From: Loktanella sp. S4079
GTDB taxonomy: Bacteria > Pseudomonadota > Alphaproteobacteria > Rhodobacterales > Rhodobacteraceae
Direction of reading: 5' to 3'
Length of the DNA stretch: 64,000 nt
NCBI RefSeq assembly: GCF_000967725.1
Contig: NZ_JXYE01000002.1
Span: forward strand, 1,054,001-1,118,000
Under the pieces are notes generated by a model. That model worked only from the letters and a program-made list of their open reading frames with translations, made no database searches and was not told the DNA's origin. Numbering within the stretch: position 1 is the stretch's first letter; each line of letters starts with the position of its first letter. Made by a program: the position numbers and the translations under genes. Positions 9,204 to 21,944 of this stretch are shown here, one piece after another.

Positions 9204-9983
9204 CTAAATCAAACCATCAATTGCAGAGGCTAATCGTGTGAGATCCGCCGCATAAAACCCCGCCGCATTGATGCAGTTCGTCTCAAGCATTTTTAGCCCG
9301 GCATCGGTGCGACAAATATCGACGACATAGGCGCGGGCATAGGCGGGATTCGCCTGAACCAGCGCTCTGCCAAATGCCAAGGCATCATCGTCGATCTCCG
9401 GGCGATAGATCACACGGGAACCTTCCTTGTATAGCGAATAGGTCACGATTTCATCTTGAACGACCCACAAACGCCATTCCCGCAAAATCCGAGCAGGCTT
9501 TGTAAACATCAGTTCGGTGTCATGCCGAAGTGATCCATTGGGGATGTCGTTTTGGTCAAGCGTTAAGACTTTGTGTGCCAACTCCAAAATCTCGCGACTT
9601 GATCGAACGCGGCCGGGTTCTTCTTTGCTATCTTCGACCGGGCGCATAAACCAATGCGTGTTATCATCTTCAAACTTCTGCGGTATCTCATTCAGTCGCA
9701 TAAATTGCCCCTGAATACCGTTGAGCAAAAATTGCTGCCAAGGTTCCTCAAGCACGAACGGGCGAATTCTGAAGACACCCGGCATCAGGTCATGTGCACG
9801 GGCGTACCGCCACAAGGTATAGGAACCAAATAACACGACGGTATTTTTGTCCGCAATTACCGGCTCTGGCGAAAGATCTCCGACAAAGGGTACAACCTTA
9901 TGCCACGTATAAGGAATTTGCAGCCGATCTAACGCGATCGCCAACTTTCGGGTATCTTCGAAATCCTGAAGTATCCACTGCAT
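9204..9983 (-). CDS. ATP-grasp domain protein (resembles the R2K clade, formerly DUF4343)
   Basis: A 259-residue protein. The N-terminal third is a Rossmann-like pre-ATP-grasp segment (IADKNTVVLFGSYTLWRYA). The rest has ATP-grasp features: a strand with EWRLWVVQDEIVTYSLYKEG and a C-terminal metal-binding stretch with D in YVVDIC and E and N in KMLETNCINAAGFYAAD. ATP-grasp enzymes join a carboxylate to an amine or thiol through an acyl phosphate. From memory the pattern best fits the R2K clade, whose substrates are mostly unknown. The ATG at 9983 has GGAAA seven bases upstream. The adjacent phospholipase D-like gene on the same strand may be co-transcribed, but the 100-base gap leaves this open. 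Confidence 0.7.
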   Translation of the reverse strand: MQWILQDFEDTRKLAIALDRLQIPYTWHKVVPFVGDLSPEPVIADKNTVVLFGSYTLWRYARAHDLMPGVFRIRPFVLEEPWQQFLLNGIQGQFMRLNEIPQKFEDDNTHWFMRPVEDSKEEPGRVRSSREILELAHKVLTLDQNDIPNGSLRHDTELMFTKPARILREWRLWVVQDEIVTYSLYKEGSRVIYRPEIDDDALAFGRALVQANPAYARAYVVDICRTDAGLKMLETNCINAAGFYAADLTRLASAIDGLI

Positions 9984-10071
9984 CAGATGTTTCCTATTTT
10001 GAACTTGGGCATTTCTAGGATGTCATCCCCCGACCACCTTATCTGTCAATTTTTCGCATCTCACCACAAGA

Positions 10072-10099
10072 AAGCCCCGCCAAATTCATGGCGGGGCTT
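10072..10099 (-). terminator. Rho-independent terminator of pntAB
   Basis: AAGCCCCGCC (10072-10081) and GGCGGGGCTT (10090-10099) form a perfect ten-pair GC-rich stem with an eight-base loop. Read on the minus strand, it is followed by TCTTGTGG after the closing TT. It lies 28 bases after the pntB stop, with REP-like copy 2 between. Confidence 0.75.
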
Positions 10100-10102
10100 G
10101 CG

Positions 10103-10123
10103 TAGGGTGGATTCTAATCCACC
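10103..10123. repeat. REP-like palindromic repeat, copy 2
   Basis: GTAGGGTGGATT-CT-AATCCACC: an eight-pair stem (10106-10113 with 10116-10123). Compared with the copy at 5905-5926, one G-C pair has become A-T on both arms, so base pairing is kept while the sequence changed. It sits just after the pntB stop codon. Confidence 0.7.
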
Positions 10124-10127
10124 TTCC

Positions 10128-11555
10128 TTAGTCGATTTTTGGCAGCAGCTCATCCAAGGACTTTTTCGCATCGCCGTAGAACATGCGCGTGTTTTCCTTA
10201 AAGAACAGCGGGTTTTCGATGCCCGAATAGCCGGTGCCTTGACCACGCTTGGATACAAACACCTGTTTCGCTTTCCAGCATTCCAACACTGGCATCCCAG
10301 CGATTGGACTGTTTGGATCGTCCTGCGCCGCGGGGTTCACGATGTCGTTCGATCCGATCACGATGGCAACGTCCGTATCTGGAAAATCATCATTGATCTC
10401 GTCCATTTCCATCACGATGTCATAAGGCACTTTGGCCTCGGCCAGCAGCACGTTCATATGCCCCGGCAAACGCCCAGCAACGGGGTGGATCGCGAAACGA
10501 ACCTCTTTGCCCTTGGCACGCAGCTTTTTGACCAGCTCGGACACCGCATTTTGCGCCTGCGCCACCGCCATACCGTAACCCGGAATGATGATGATGCTGT
10601 CTGCTTCGTTCAGTGCTGTCGCCACGCCATCAGAATCGATCGCGATCTGCTCGCCTTCGACTTCCATTTGTGGCCCCGCAGCGCCGCCAAATCCGCCAAG
10701 GATGACCGAGACAAAGCTCCGGTTCATCGCCTTACACATGATGTACGACAGGATCGCACCAGAAGAACCAACCAGCGCGCCCACAACGATCAACAGATCA
10801 TTGCCAAGGCTGAAACCAATCGCCGCCGCCGCCCAGCCAGAGTAGCTGTTCAACATGGAAACCACGACGGGCATATCGGCGCCGCCGATCCCCATAATCA
10901 AGTGGTAACCAATAAACAGCGCCAGCAAGGTCATAATGAATAACGGCAGGAAACCACCAGTGTTGAAGTACCAAATCAGGCAGAGCACAGAGATGATTGC
11001 CGCAGCAGCATTCAACAGATGGCCACCGGGCAGCTTCGTCGCGGCAGAGTTCACTTTGCCCGCCAGCTTGCCATAGGCAATGACCGAACCTGTGAATGTC
11101 ACCGCACCGATAAAGATGCCCAAGAACAGCTCAACCCGCAGAATGTTGATCTCAACCGCTGACTTATGCGCAATCAAATCGGCAAAGGTCCCGAGATCGT
11201 CGCCATAAACACCGCTTTGGACATTGGCGATTTCAAAATGGGCGATAAAGCCCACAAACACCGCAGCCAAGCCAACGAGGCTGTGCATCGCTGCGACCAG
11301 CTCTGGCATTTGGGTCATCTGAACCTTGGTTGCCAGCATGTAACCAATCGCACCGCCCCCAGCGATCAAGATCAGTGACAAGAGCCACAGTCCCAATCCC
11401 GGACCAATAAGCGTAGCCACGACCGCCAGCCCCATGCCAACGATCCCGTACCAGACCGCGCGTTTTGCGCTTTCTTGTCCGGACAGCCCGCCCAAAGACA
11501 GGATGAAGAGAATAGCTGCGACCACATAGGCCGCTGTCGTAAATCCGTATTCCAT
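10128..11555 (-). CDS. pntB: NAD(P) transhydrogenase subunit beta
   Basis: A 475-residue inner-membrane subunit of the proton-translocating transhydrogenase, which reduces NADP+ with NADH at the expense of the proton gradient. The first 270 or so residues are hydrophobic, about nine membrane helices. The C-terminal part is the NADP(H)-binding domain III, with [17 protein letters not shown] and [20 protein letters not shown]. Length is normal for the family. It follows pntA with a 12-base gap and is closed by a strong terminator. In a heterotroph feeding on peptides and formate it would supply NADPH. Confidence 0.97.
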   Translation of the reverse strand: MEYGFTTAAYVVAAILFILSLGGLSGQESAKRAVWYGIVGMGLAVVATLIGPGLGLWLLSLILIAGGGAIGYMLATKVQMTQMPELVAAMHSLVGLAAVFVGFIAHFEIANVQSGVYGDDLGTFADLIAHKSAVEINILRVELFLGIFIGAVTFTGSVIAYGKLAGKVNSAATKLPGGHLLNAAAAIISVLCLIWYFNTGGFLPLFIMTLLALFIGYHLIMGIGGADMPVVVSMLNSYSGWAAAAIGFSLGNDLLIVVGALVGSSGAILSYIMCKAMNRSFVSVILGGFGGAAGPQMEVEGEQIAIDSDGVATALNEADSIIIIPGYGMAVAQAQNAVSELVKKLRAKGKEVRFAIHPVAGRLPGHMNVLLAEAKVPYDIVMEMDEINDDFPDTDVAIVIGSNDIVNPAAQDDPNSPIAGMPVLECWKAKQVFVSKRGQGTGYSGIENPLFFKENTRMFYGDAKKSLDELLPKID

Positions 11556-11567
11556 TATCCTACCCCC

Positions 11568-13142
11568 TTAAGACTTTTGGAACATGGCGAGCATGCGCCG
11601 TGTCACGAGGAAACCACCGAAAATATTGATGCCGGTCATAAAGACCGACAAAGCCGCCAAGATCACGACAAGAGCGGATCCGGACCCGATTTGCATCAGT
11701 GCCCCCAAAATGATGATCGAGGAAATCGCATTTGTGACCGCCATCAATGGCGTGTGCAGCGAATGTGAGACGTTCCAAATCACTTGGAAGCCCACAAAGA
11801 CCGAAAGCACAAACACGATAAAGTGCTGCATAAAGCTTGCGGGTGCGACCAGCCCAACACTCAGCAATACCGCGGCCCCAACAGCCAGCAATGTCACCTG
11901 ATTCTTGGTCTGCGCTTTGAATTCAGCAATCTCTTTGGCCCGCTTTTCTTCGGCCGTGAGCTCTTTTGGCGCCTCCTTTTTCGGGGCAGCTGCAATCGCT
12001 GCAACCTTTGGCGGCGGCGGTGGGAATGTGATCTCGCCCTTATGGGTCGCAGTCGCCCCCCGGATCACGTCATCCTCCATGTTGTGATTGGGCACACCGT
12101 CTTTTTCGGGTGTCAAATCAGCCATCATGTGACGGATGTTCGTCGCGTAAAGCGTCGAAGACTGCGCTGCCATACGGCTTGGGAAATCAGTGTAGCCGAT
12201 GATAGTCACGCCATTTTCGGTGACGATTTTTTCGTCCTTCACGGTCAGTTTACAGTTACCACCACGTTCAGCAGCAAGATCAACAATGACCGAACCGGGC
12301 TTCATGCTTTCGACCATATCCTTGGTCCAAAGCTCTGGCGCGTCGCGACCTGGGATTAGGGCTGTTGTGATAACGATGTCCATTTCTGGCGCGATCTCGC
12401 GGAACTTAGCCAATTGTGCGGCGGCAAATTCTGGGCTGGACACGGACGCATAACCGCCTGTCGCTGAGCCGTCTTGCTGTTCTTCTTCAAAGTCGAGGAA
12501 CACAAATTCAGCGCCCATTGATTCAACTTGCTCGGCCACTTCGGGGCGGACGTCGAATGCATAGGTAATCGCGCCGAGGCTCGTCGAGGTACCAATCGCA
12601 GCCAAGCCCGCAACGCCAGCGCCGACCACTAATACCTTTGCTGGTGGAACCTTACCCGCCGCAGTGATCTGCCCGGTAAAGAAACGACCAAAGTTGTTGC
12701 CTGCCTCGATCACCGCGCGGTAACCCGCAATATTCGCCATGGATGATAGCGCATCCATCTTTTGCGCGCGGCTAATGCGTGGAACCATGTCCATCGCAAT
12801 GACGCTCGCGCCTTTCTTGTTCGCCGCTTCCATCAACTCGGCATTCTGCGCCGGATAGAAGAACGAAATCAGAGTTTGCCCGTCTTGCAGACGTTTGACT
12901 TCGGTGTCGGACGGCGGGCGCACTTTGGCCACGATGTCAGCCGCCTTGAACAGGGCAGCGCCCGTCTTGACGACTTCGACCCCGGCATCAGCATAGGCTT
13001 GATCCGAAAATCCGGCTGCTGCACCAGCACCAGTTTCGATGACGCATTCGTATCCTAATTTTTGCAGATCCTTCGCCGAGGCAGGAGTCATTGCGACCCT
13101 ATTTTCGCCTTCGAACGTTTCCTTTGGTGTGCCGATTTTCAC
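11568..13142 (-). CDS. pntA: NAD(P) transhydrogenase subunit alpha (single fused chain)
   Basis: A 524-residue alpha subunit with the NAD(H)-binding domain I (residues 1 to about 380) and a C-terminal membrane domain of four helices. Visible landmarks are [37 protein letters not shown] for NAD binding, and [20 protein letters not shown]. Domains I and II are in one chain here, whereas many alphaproteobacteria split them into pntAA and pntAB. A proline-rich linker (PPPPPKVAA) joins them. I chose GTG at 13142, which gives the standard N-terminus and has GGGGGA six bases upstream; a more distal ATG at 13163 would sit upstream of that site. Confidence 0.95.
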   Translation of the reverse strand: MKIGTPKETFEGENRVAMTPASAKDLQKLGYECVIETGAGAAAGFSDQAYADAGVEVVKTGAALFKAADIVAKVRPPSDTEVKRLQDGQTLISFFYPAQNAELMEAANKKGASVIAMDMVPRISRAQKMDALSSMANIAGYRAVIEAGNNFGRFFTGQITAAGKVPPAKVLVVGAGVAGLAAIGTSTSLGAITYAFDVRPEVAEQVESMGAEFVFLDFEEEQQDGSATGGYASVSSPEFAAAQLAKFREIAPEMDIVITTALIPGRDAPELWTKDMVESMKPGSVIVDLAAERGGNCKLTVKDEKIVTENGVTIIGYTDFPSRMAAQSSTLYATNIRHMMADLTPEKDGVPNHNMEDDVIRGATATHKGEITFPPPPPKVAAIAAAPKKEAPKELTAEEKRAKEIAEFKAQTKNQVTLLAVGAAVLLSVGLVAPASFMQHFIVFVLSVFVGFQVIWNVSHSLHTPLMAVTNAISSIIILGALMQIGSGSALVVILAALSVFMTGINIFGGFLVTRRMLAMFQKS

Positions 13143-13511
13143 AGACAATCCCCCATTTATCATTCAGCAGTCGCGGGTTTGTTATATGGCAGACTAGCAT
13201 ATTACAACTACCAAACCCCTGTTTTACTTATGTCATACGCTAACAGCCGCTCAGAGTTGCGTCCGCATGCAACCCAACCCAGCAATTCGAACACGAAACT
13301 TTCGAAATGCAACGCACCACATTCGGACAATAAAACACCACGCGATGAAGACTACAAACACTCTTCGACTGAAACGTAACGACAAAACGACAACTGCCCT
13401 TGAAACGGGCGCTTTACCGCTTTGCGCTTGTCCATGATGTCGGCACGGTTACCATGCGCCCCACAGACACAAAACGCACGTCCACACCGTCCACAGACAA
13501 TAGATCGCCAG
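13143..13511. other. Divergent intergenic region between pntA and kynU (369 bases)
   Basis: No gene is supported here. It must hold both promoters. Near pntA, ATATG (13184-13188) and CATAT (13198-13202) form a short inverted repeat with a nine-base spacer, a weak operator candidate. TGCCC/GGGCG near 13396-13411 can pair around seven bases. A long in-frame extension upstream of kynU has no family similarity and looks non-coding. Confidence 0.6.
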
Positions 13512-14705
13512 ATGACAGATTTTTCCGCCACAAAACAAAAATTCGAATTACCCGCAGGTGTGATTTATCTTGATGGAAACTCTCTTGGGCCCCTTCCCCA
13601 TGCAGCCAAAGACCGCGTTGCCCAAACGGTAGCAGACGAGTGGGGCGAGATGCTGATCACAGGCTGGAACAAGGCGGGCTGGATGGCCCAGCCCAGCCAA
13701 TTAGGAGATCGGATTGGCAGGCTGATCGGCGCCCCCCAAGGGACTGTGGTCTTGGGGGACACGCTTTCGGTCAAAGTCTATCAAGCCGTTGCCGCAGCCA
13801 TAGATATGGTTCCCGATCGCAAAGTCATTTTGACTGACAGTGGGAACTTTCCAACAGACATCTACATGGTCGAGGGGCTGATCAAGTCGCTCAATCGCGG
13901 GCACGAACTGCGGATTGTATCCCCAGAAGATATTGAAGCGGCGCTGACCGCTGACGTTGGTGTTTTGATGCTCACGCAGGTCGATTATCGCACGGGGCGC
14001 CTGCACGACATGGCAGCCCTCACGAAAAGAGCGCATGAACTCGGGATCGTCACGGTTTGGGATCTTGCCCATTCTGCCGGTGCGCTTGCCGTTGATGTCA
14101 CCGCCGCGCGCGCGGATTTTGCCGTTGGCTGCACCTATAAATATCTGAACGGCGGCCCCGGCGCCCCAGCGTTCATCTATGTTTCGCCAGACCACATAGC
14201 CAACTGTGCGCCTGCTCTGTCGGGCTGGTTGGGTCATGAGGCCCCCTTTGCCTTTGATCTGGATTACCGCCCGGGCAGCGGAATTGAACGTATGCGCGTG
14301 GGCACCCCACCCGTTCTTCAAATGGCCGCGCTAGGTGCTGCTTTGGATATCTGGGACGGTGTTGACATGAACGCGATACGCGCCAAATCCATCGCGCTGA
14401 GCGAACAATTTATCCATGGAATCGAGGCAACCTGCCCCATGCTCAGGCTTGCGTCACCACGTGACCCTGCCTTGCGTGGTAGTCAGGTTTCGTTCGCCTT
14501 TGAACATGGTTATGCAGCGATGCAGGCCTGCATCGCGCAAGGTGTCATTGGCGATTTTCGCGCGCCTGACATCATGCGATTTGGATTTACCCCACTCTTT
14601 ATTGACCAAACCGATGTTGATCGCGCAATCGCGATCATCGCCAAGGTGATGAACGACCAACTGTGGGACAATCCCGCCTATCAGATCAAATCTACGGTAA
14701 CTTAG
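13512..14705 (+). CDS. kynU: Kynureninase
   Basis: A 397-residue PLP enzyme that cleaves kynurenine to anthranilate and alanine in tryptophan degradation. IYLDGNSLGPLP opens the chain, VWDLAHSAGALAVD carries the pyridine-nitrogen aspartate (D184), and GCTYKYLNGGPGAPAF holds the PLP lysine (K210). Length is normal. The ATG at 13512 gives MTDFSATKQKFELPAGV, matching the family start; the ribosome site before it is weak. The other kynurenine-pathway genes (dioxygenase, formamidase) are not in this window, so the gene is isolated. It ends with a four-base overlap into the convergent YihY gene. Confidence 0.92.
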   Translation: MTDFSATKQKFELPAGVIYLDGNSLGPLPHAAKDRVAQTVADEWGEMLITGWNKAGWMAQPSQLGDRIGRLIGAPQGTVVLGDTLSVKVYQAVAAAIDMVPDRKVILTDSGNFPTDIYMVEGLIKSLNRGHELRIVSPEDIEAALTADVGVLMLTQVDYRTGRLHDMAALTKRAHELGIVTVWDLAHSAGALAVDVTAARADFAVGCTYKYLNGGPGAPAFIYVSPDHIANCAPALSGWLGHEAPFAFDLDYRPGSGIERMRVGTPPVLQMAALGAALDIWDGVDMNAIRAKSIALSEQFIHGIEATCPMLRLASPRDPALRGSQVSFAFEHGYAAMQACIAQGVIGDFRAPDIMRFGFTPLFIDQTDVDRAIAIIAKVMNDQLWDNPAYQIKSTVT

Positions 14706-15562
14706 GTTTCGTCCAAAAACGCAGTATCCTCGGTCGATGGTGGCACATCGTAGCCGTGTACTTCGACATTGAGTGCCGCCCCGAGCAAGATCAGATAGGC
14801 CGTGACATAGAGCCATAGCAGCAAACCAATGACCGCCCCGATGGAGCCATAGACCTCGTTGTAGCTTGCGAAATTGGTGAGGTAGAACGACAGCCCAAAA
14901 GAAGCGGCGACCCATAGAATAACGACGACAAAGGCGCCGACAGTCATCCACCTGCCCCGCGATCCGATCCGCGCAGGCCCAAACCGATACAGCAAACTTA
15001 GCCCCAGCATCAGCACGCCCAAGGCAATCAACCAGCGCACCCCTTCGATGATCCAAGCGGTAGATCCAGTAATCGGCAAAAAAGCGAGGATGATCGGAAG
15101 GATAACAACAACCGTCAGCGCCACGATGGCCAGCGACACCAGTGCCAAGGTCAGTGCAAAAGCAATCAACACCTGAAGCACCCCGTTCCTTTGGCGTTGC
15201 CCAGCAATCGCATTGAGCCCCCCAATCAGCGCGCCAACCCCTGCCCGGCATGACCAAAGCGCAAGTATAATCGAAAAGATCGTTGCCCAGCCCAGCTTTT
15301 CAGGGGGGGCGAGCACCAGCCGATTGATCTGCGAGGAAAGCAATCGATAGGCGTCAGGAGGAATGATTTCATCCATCATGACCATCAACTCTGAGATCAC
15401 GACAGGATCAGCGAGCAGCCCAAATATCGCAATCACAGCTGCGATGCCGGGGAAAATCCCGAATATGCCAAAAAACGCGACGCCAGCCGCAATCAACCCA
15501 AGGTGTTTTTGCCCAGCGGTTTGCCAAACGGCATATAAAATGCGCCACGTGTTAAGAAACAT
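14702..15562 (-). CDS. YihY/virulence factor BrkB family membrane protein
   Basis: A 286-residue inner-membrane protein with about six helices. Family landmarks include GLIAAGVAFFGIFGIFPGIA after a short amphipathic start, WATIFSIILALWSCRAGVGAL, and the C-terminal SYNEVYGSIGAVIGLLLWLY. Members were once thought to be ribonuclease BN; the function is still uncertain and transport is often proposed. I prefer the ATG at 15562 over a GTG three codons upstream; neither has a strong ribosome site. It is convergent with kynU and divergent from the kinase-pgm pair. Confidence 0.85.
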   Translation of the reverse strand: MFLNTWRILYAVWQTAGQKHLGLIAAGVAFFGIFGIFPGIAAVIAIFGLLADPVVISELMVMMDEIIPPDAYRLLSSQINRLVLAPPEKLGWATIFSIILALWSCRAGVGALIGGLNAIAGQRQRNGVLQVLIAFALTLALVSLAIVALTVVVILPIILAFLPITGSTAWIIEGVRWLIALGVLMLGLSLLYRFGPARIGSRGRWMTVGAFVVVILWVAASFGLSFYLTNFASYNEVYGSIGAVIGLLLWLYVTAYLILLGAALNVEVHGYDVPPSTEDTAFLDET

Positions 15563-15753
15563 TGCTACCACTGTGCTACCCGATCTTCATCGTTCTTTGG
15601 GCAGGTTAGGTGATTTTCACAGGTATTACCACGGATCTCCGCGCATCAATCGGCAACCAATGGCACAGTTTCGAAAAAGCGGTCGCCAGCGCCTTTGAGA
15701 CGGGATAGGTTTAATCGAAAAGCGGGCAACGGCCCAATGCAGGCGACAGATAT

Positions 15754-19338
<3,585 letters not shown>

Positions 19339-19349
<11 letters not shown>

Positions 19350-19848
19350 TTTGCGCGCCCCCAAGGGTAGCAATGACCGCGCAATAAACGCTCACAGTTG
19401 ATGCGACGATGCTCGCAAGGAAACACGCCCCGTAAGCCCACCAAATCGGGAATTGCAGCAGATAAGTTGTGTCTCCATAGCGGTATTTATCTGCAAGCGC
19501 TGCAAACAAGCGCCATGAAATCAAGATAATCACCGCCGCCATCACGATGCTCCAGAATGCGTCGATCCGTGATTGAGCACGCGCGCTGAAACGAGCGGTA
19601 AAAATATCAACCCGTGCATGTGCCCCGGTCAATTGTGTGATTGGCAAAAAAGCAAAAATCGCAAAGGCAGTGCCCGCCTCGACCAGTTCAAAATCACCCA
19701 AGATTGGCCCAGCGCCAATTTCCAGCAACCACCGCCCAACTACTCCAAGCCGCCCGTCATGCGCCAAATCAGCCAGTTCCCGCCCTGAGACACTGATGCA
19801 GACAGCCAAGATCACAAGGCAAAGCGCAATCCCACCCAAAGCGGCCAT
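19339..19848 (-). CDS. TRAP transporter small permease (DctQ type)
   Basis: At least 169 residues with four membrane helices; LPITQLTGAHARVDIFTARF is the conserved DctQ loop. The first ATG (19848) falls just inside what looks like the conserved N-terminus, because the frame continues upstream with LTFLHTVIRSTARLM back to a CTG at 19890-19888. Between that codon and the hydrolase stop (TAG 19905-19903), which is also an in-frame stop, there is no ATG, GTG or TTG. The true start may therefore be the CTG, about ten bases after an AGGA in the stop region, giving 183 residues. Translation is probably coupled to the upstream hydrolase. Confidence 0.88.
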
Positions 19849-19902
19849 AAGGCGCGCCGTCGATCTTATGACAGTGTGAAGAAAGGTCAGCGGTTCGATA
19901 TC

Positions 19903-20589
19903 CTAAACGATTTTTGTTTCAACCGGGGTTAGATCTCCGATTGTGCCACGTAGCTGATCGCCCCGTACGACGGGACCAACGCCAGCAGGCGTTCCTGTCA
20001 TAATCAAATCACCGGGTTGAAGGTGATAGAGTGTGGACAGATCGGCGATAATTTCGGGGATGGACCAAATCATATCGCCCAAAGTGGCCTCTTGGCGCAG
20101 GTCACCATTCACGGTTAACCGAATGGGTTGTGTCGCGAGATCCTTCATCTGAGACGCGGGCGAGATCGGTGCAATAATCGCTGCGTTTTCAAAGTCTTTG
20201 CCGGTATCCCATGGGCGGCGTTTTTCTTTGGCTTGTGCCTGTAGATCACGGCGGGTCATGTCCAGACCACAGGCGTAACCATAAACAAAATCGTACGCGT
20301 CACTGGCAGCGATATCCCTGCCCCCTTGGCCAAGCGCGACAACCAATTCCATTTCGTGATGCAGGTCGTCAGTCCGTGGCGGATATGGCATCTCTTGGCC
20401 AGACGTCAAAACGGCATGGGCTGATTTATTAAAATAGAACGGCGCTTCGCGATCAACGGCATGCCCCATTTCAGCGGCATGGGCCGCATAGTTGCGCCCG
20501 ACACAGAAAATGCGATGCACTGGAAAAAGATCCCCACCAATGATCGGAATAATTGGCGTGGCTACGGGTGCGAATACTGTCTGCGCCAT
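19903..20589 (-). CDS. Fumarylacetoacetate hydrolase family protein
   Basis: A 228-residue FAH-fold hydrolase or decarboxylase. RIFCVGRNYAAHAAEMG opens the fold, HHEMELVVALGQGG supplies metal-binding glutamates, and YGYACGLDMTRRDLQ and WDTGKDFENAA follow; GDLIMTGTPAGVGPV closes the active site. The size fits the fumarylpyruvate hydrolase or acylpyruvase subgroup more than true FAH. It starts the operon with the TRAP permease genes, so the imported compound may be related to its substrate, perhaps an aromatic-derived oxo acid; this is inference. Divergent from pqiA. Confidence 0.88.
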   Translation of the reverse strand: MAQTVFAPVATPIIPIIGGDLFPVHRIFCVGRNYAAHAAEMGHAVDREAPFYFNKSAHAVLTSGQEMPYPPRTDDLHHEMELVVALGQGGRDIAASDAYDFVYGYACGLDMTRRDLQAQAKEKRRPWDTGKDFENAAIIAPISPASQMKDLATQPIRLTVNGDLRQEATLGDMIWSIPEIIADLSTLYHLQPGDLIMTGTPAGVGPVVRGDQLRGTIGDLTPVETKIV

Positions 20590-20700
20590 TTACAAAATTC
20601 TCGTTCTGTTGCGTTGTTTAGGCAATACACCTACCCTATCTCTAGGACACGCGATAACTTCGCAGCAAACAAGGGGCAAGTCCCTGAGCAAAATAGGACG

Positions 20701-21327
20701 TTGCACGCATTGTCGCATCAACTACCACCGTTGGACGATTTGGTTGCATGTCACCAATGCGACACATTGCATGTTGCCCAAACCTTGCCAGCCCACACCC
20801 GCGCCTATTGCAAGCGCTGCGGTGCCGTCATGATGACATCGCAACCTGCTGCGATGGCACGCATCATCAGCCTAGCACTGACAGCATTTATCATGATGAT
20901 TGCAGCGATTTCATTTCCTTTCCTGACGCTTGACGCCCAAGGTTTACATAACGCGACATCGGTTTTGGACGCGGTGCTTGCCTTCAACGAAGGGTTGGCC
21001 ATCCCACTCGCTGTGGCGGTCGCATTTTTCATTATCGTCATTCCGCTCATCCGGTTGGGTGCGTTAATCTATGCACTGGGGCCATTGGTTCGCGACCAAC
21101 CGCCACGTTCGGGCGCAAAACGCGCCTTTGGATTGGCAGAGCGGCTGCGCCCTTGGAGTATGGCGGAAATCTTTATCGTTGGGGTGACGGTTGCATTGAT
21201 CAAAGTTGCAGGTCTCGCCGCAGTCACCATTGGCCCGGCATTTTGGGCATTTGCTGGTGTGGTGATTATTACGGTCCTCAAGGACCAGATGATTTGTAGG
21301 TATTCGATATGGGAAGCACTGGAATAA
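20701..21327 (+). CDS. pqiA: Paraquat-inducible protein A, first half (PqiA-like)
   Basis: About 208 residues. A zinc-ribbon-like head (CHQC near residue 17, then CKRC) precedes four membrane helices. It corresponds to one of the two repeats of E. coli PqiA, which occupies the inner membrane beside the MCE protein PqiB. The start is uncertain: no ATG is near, and TTG at 20701, 20710 or 20725 are candidates; a far upstream ATG would overlap the divergent hydrolase gene. It overlaps the second half-gene by 19 bases. Confidence 0.8.
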   Translation: MHALSHQLPPLDDLVACHQCDTLHVAQTLPAHTRAYCKRCGAVMMTSQPAAMARIISLALTAFIMMIAAISFPFLTLDAQGLHNATSVLDAVLAFNEGLAIPLAVAVAFFIIVIPLIRLGALIYALGPLVRDQPPRSGAKRAFGLAERLRPWSMAEIFIVGVTVALIKVAGLAAVTIGPAFWAFAGVVIITVLKDQMICRYSIWEALE

Positions 21328-21944
21328 CCAGCGGCCTGATGTCGGCCCGTGAAGCCGGGTTGGTTGCCTGCCAGCGCTGCGGGCAGGTCCATGCCAAGGG
21401 TGTCCCCTATTGCAAGAGATGCGATGGGCCTTTGCAAAGCCGTGACACAGAAAGCCTACAAAAGGTTTGGGCGTGGCTCATTGCTGGCATGATCGCCTAT
21501 GTCCCGGCAAACCTTTACCCGATGCTTTTGACCAACACATTGGTGGAACACAGCGAAAGCACGATTATCGGCGGTGTGGTTGATCTGATCCATCACGGGT
21601 CATGGGGCATTGCGATCATCGTTTTTGTCGCCTCAGTCATGATCCCAATCGGCAAATTTTTGGCCGTCATTTACCTTGCCGTGAGCGTAAAGAACAAGTC
21701 TGGCGCGAACCAACATGAACGCCACGTCGCCTATGAACTCGTTGAGTTTATTGGGCGCTGGTCAATGATCGACGTCTTTGTCGTTGCAATCTTATCGGCA
21801 CTGGTGCAACTCGATACAATCGCTACGATCAACCCTGGTATCGCGGCTGTCAGCTTTGCTTTATCAGTAATTTTCACGATGCTTGCCGCGCAGAGCTTTG
21901 ACTCGCGGCTAATTTGGGATGCCGATAGGATGCAGGATGACTGA
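21309..21944 (+). CDS. pqiA: Paraquat-inducible protein A, second half (PqiA-like)
   Basis: A 211-residue protein repeating the plan of the previous gene: CQRCGQVH and CKRCDGP zinc-ribbon cysteines, then four helices beginning VWAWLIAGMIAYVPANLYPM, a well conserved PqiA segment. The two half-size proteins together equal one full PqiA. Translation of the downstream MCE gene begins within its last eight bases. The trio is expected to form a trans-envelope lipid-transport path with the lipoprotein encoded at the end. Confidence 0.88.
   Translation: MGSTGITSGLMSAREAGLVACQRCGQVHAKGVPYCKRCDGPLQSRDTESLQKVWAWLIAGMIAYVPANLYPMLLTNTLVEHSESTIIGGVVDLIHHGSWGIAIIVFVASVMIPIGKFLAVIYLAVSVKNKSGANQHERHVAYELVEFIGRWSMIDVFVVAILSALVQLDTIATINPGIAAVSFALSVIFTMLAAQSFDSRLIWDADRMQDD

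Noticed and set aside
9987..10943. A 318-codon open frame on the plus strand
   Set aside because: It lies antisense to pntB, has no family features, is rich in H, R and Q as antisense frames are here, and contains the pntAB terminator.
13422..13511. A 30-residue N-terminal extension of kynureninase
   Set aside because: No similarity to the family start and no ribosome site; MTDFSATKQKF at 13512 fits.
14454..15257. A 267-codon minus-strand frame spanning kynU and the YihY gene
   Set aside because: It is a shifted frame of the YihY protein and antisense to kynU; the membrane-protein frame is clearly the real one.
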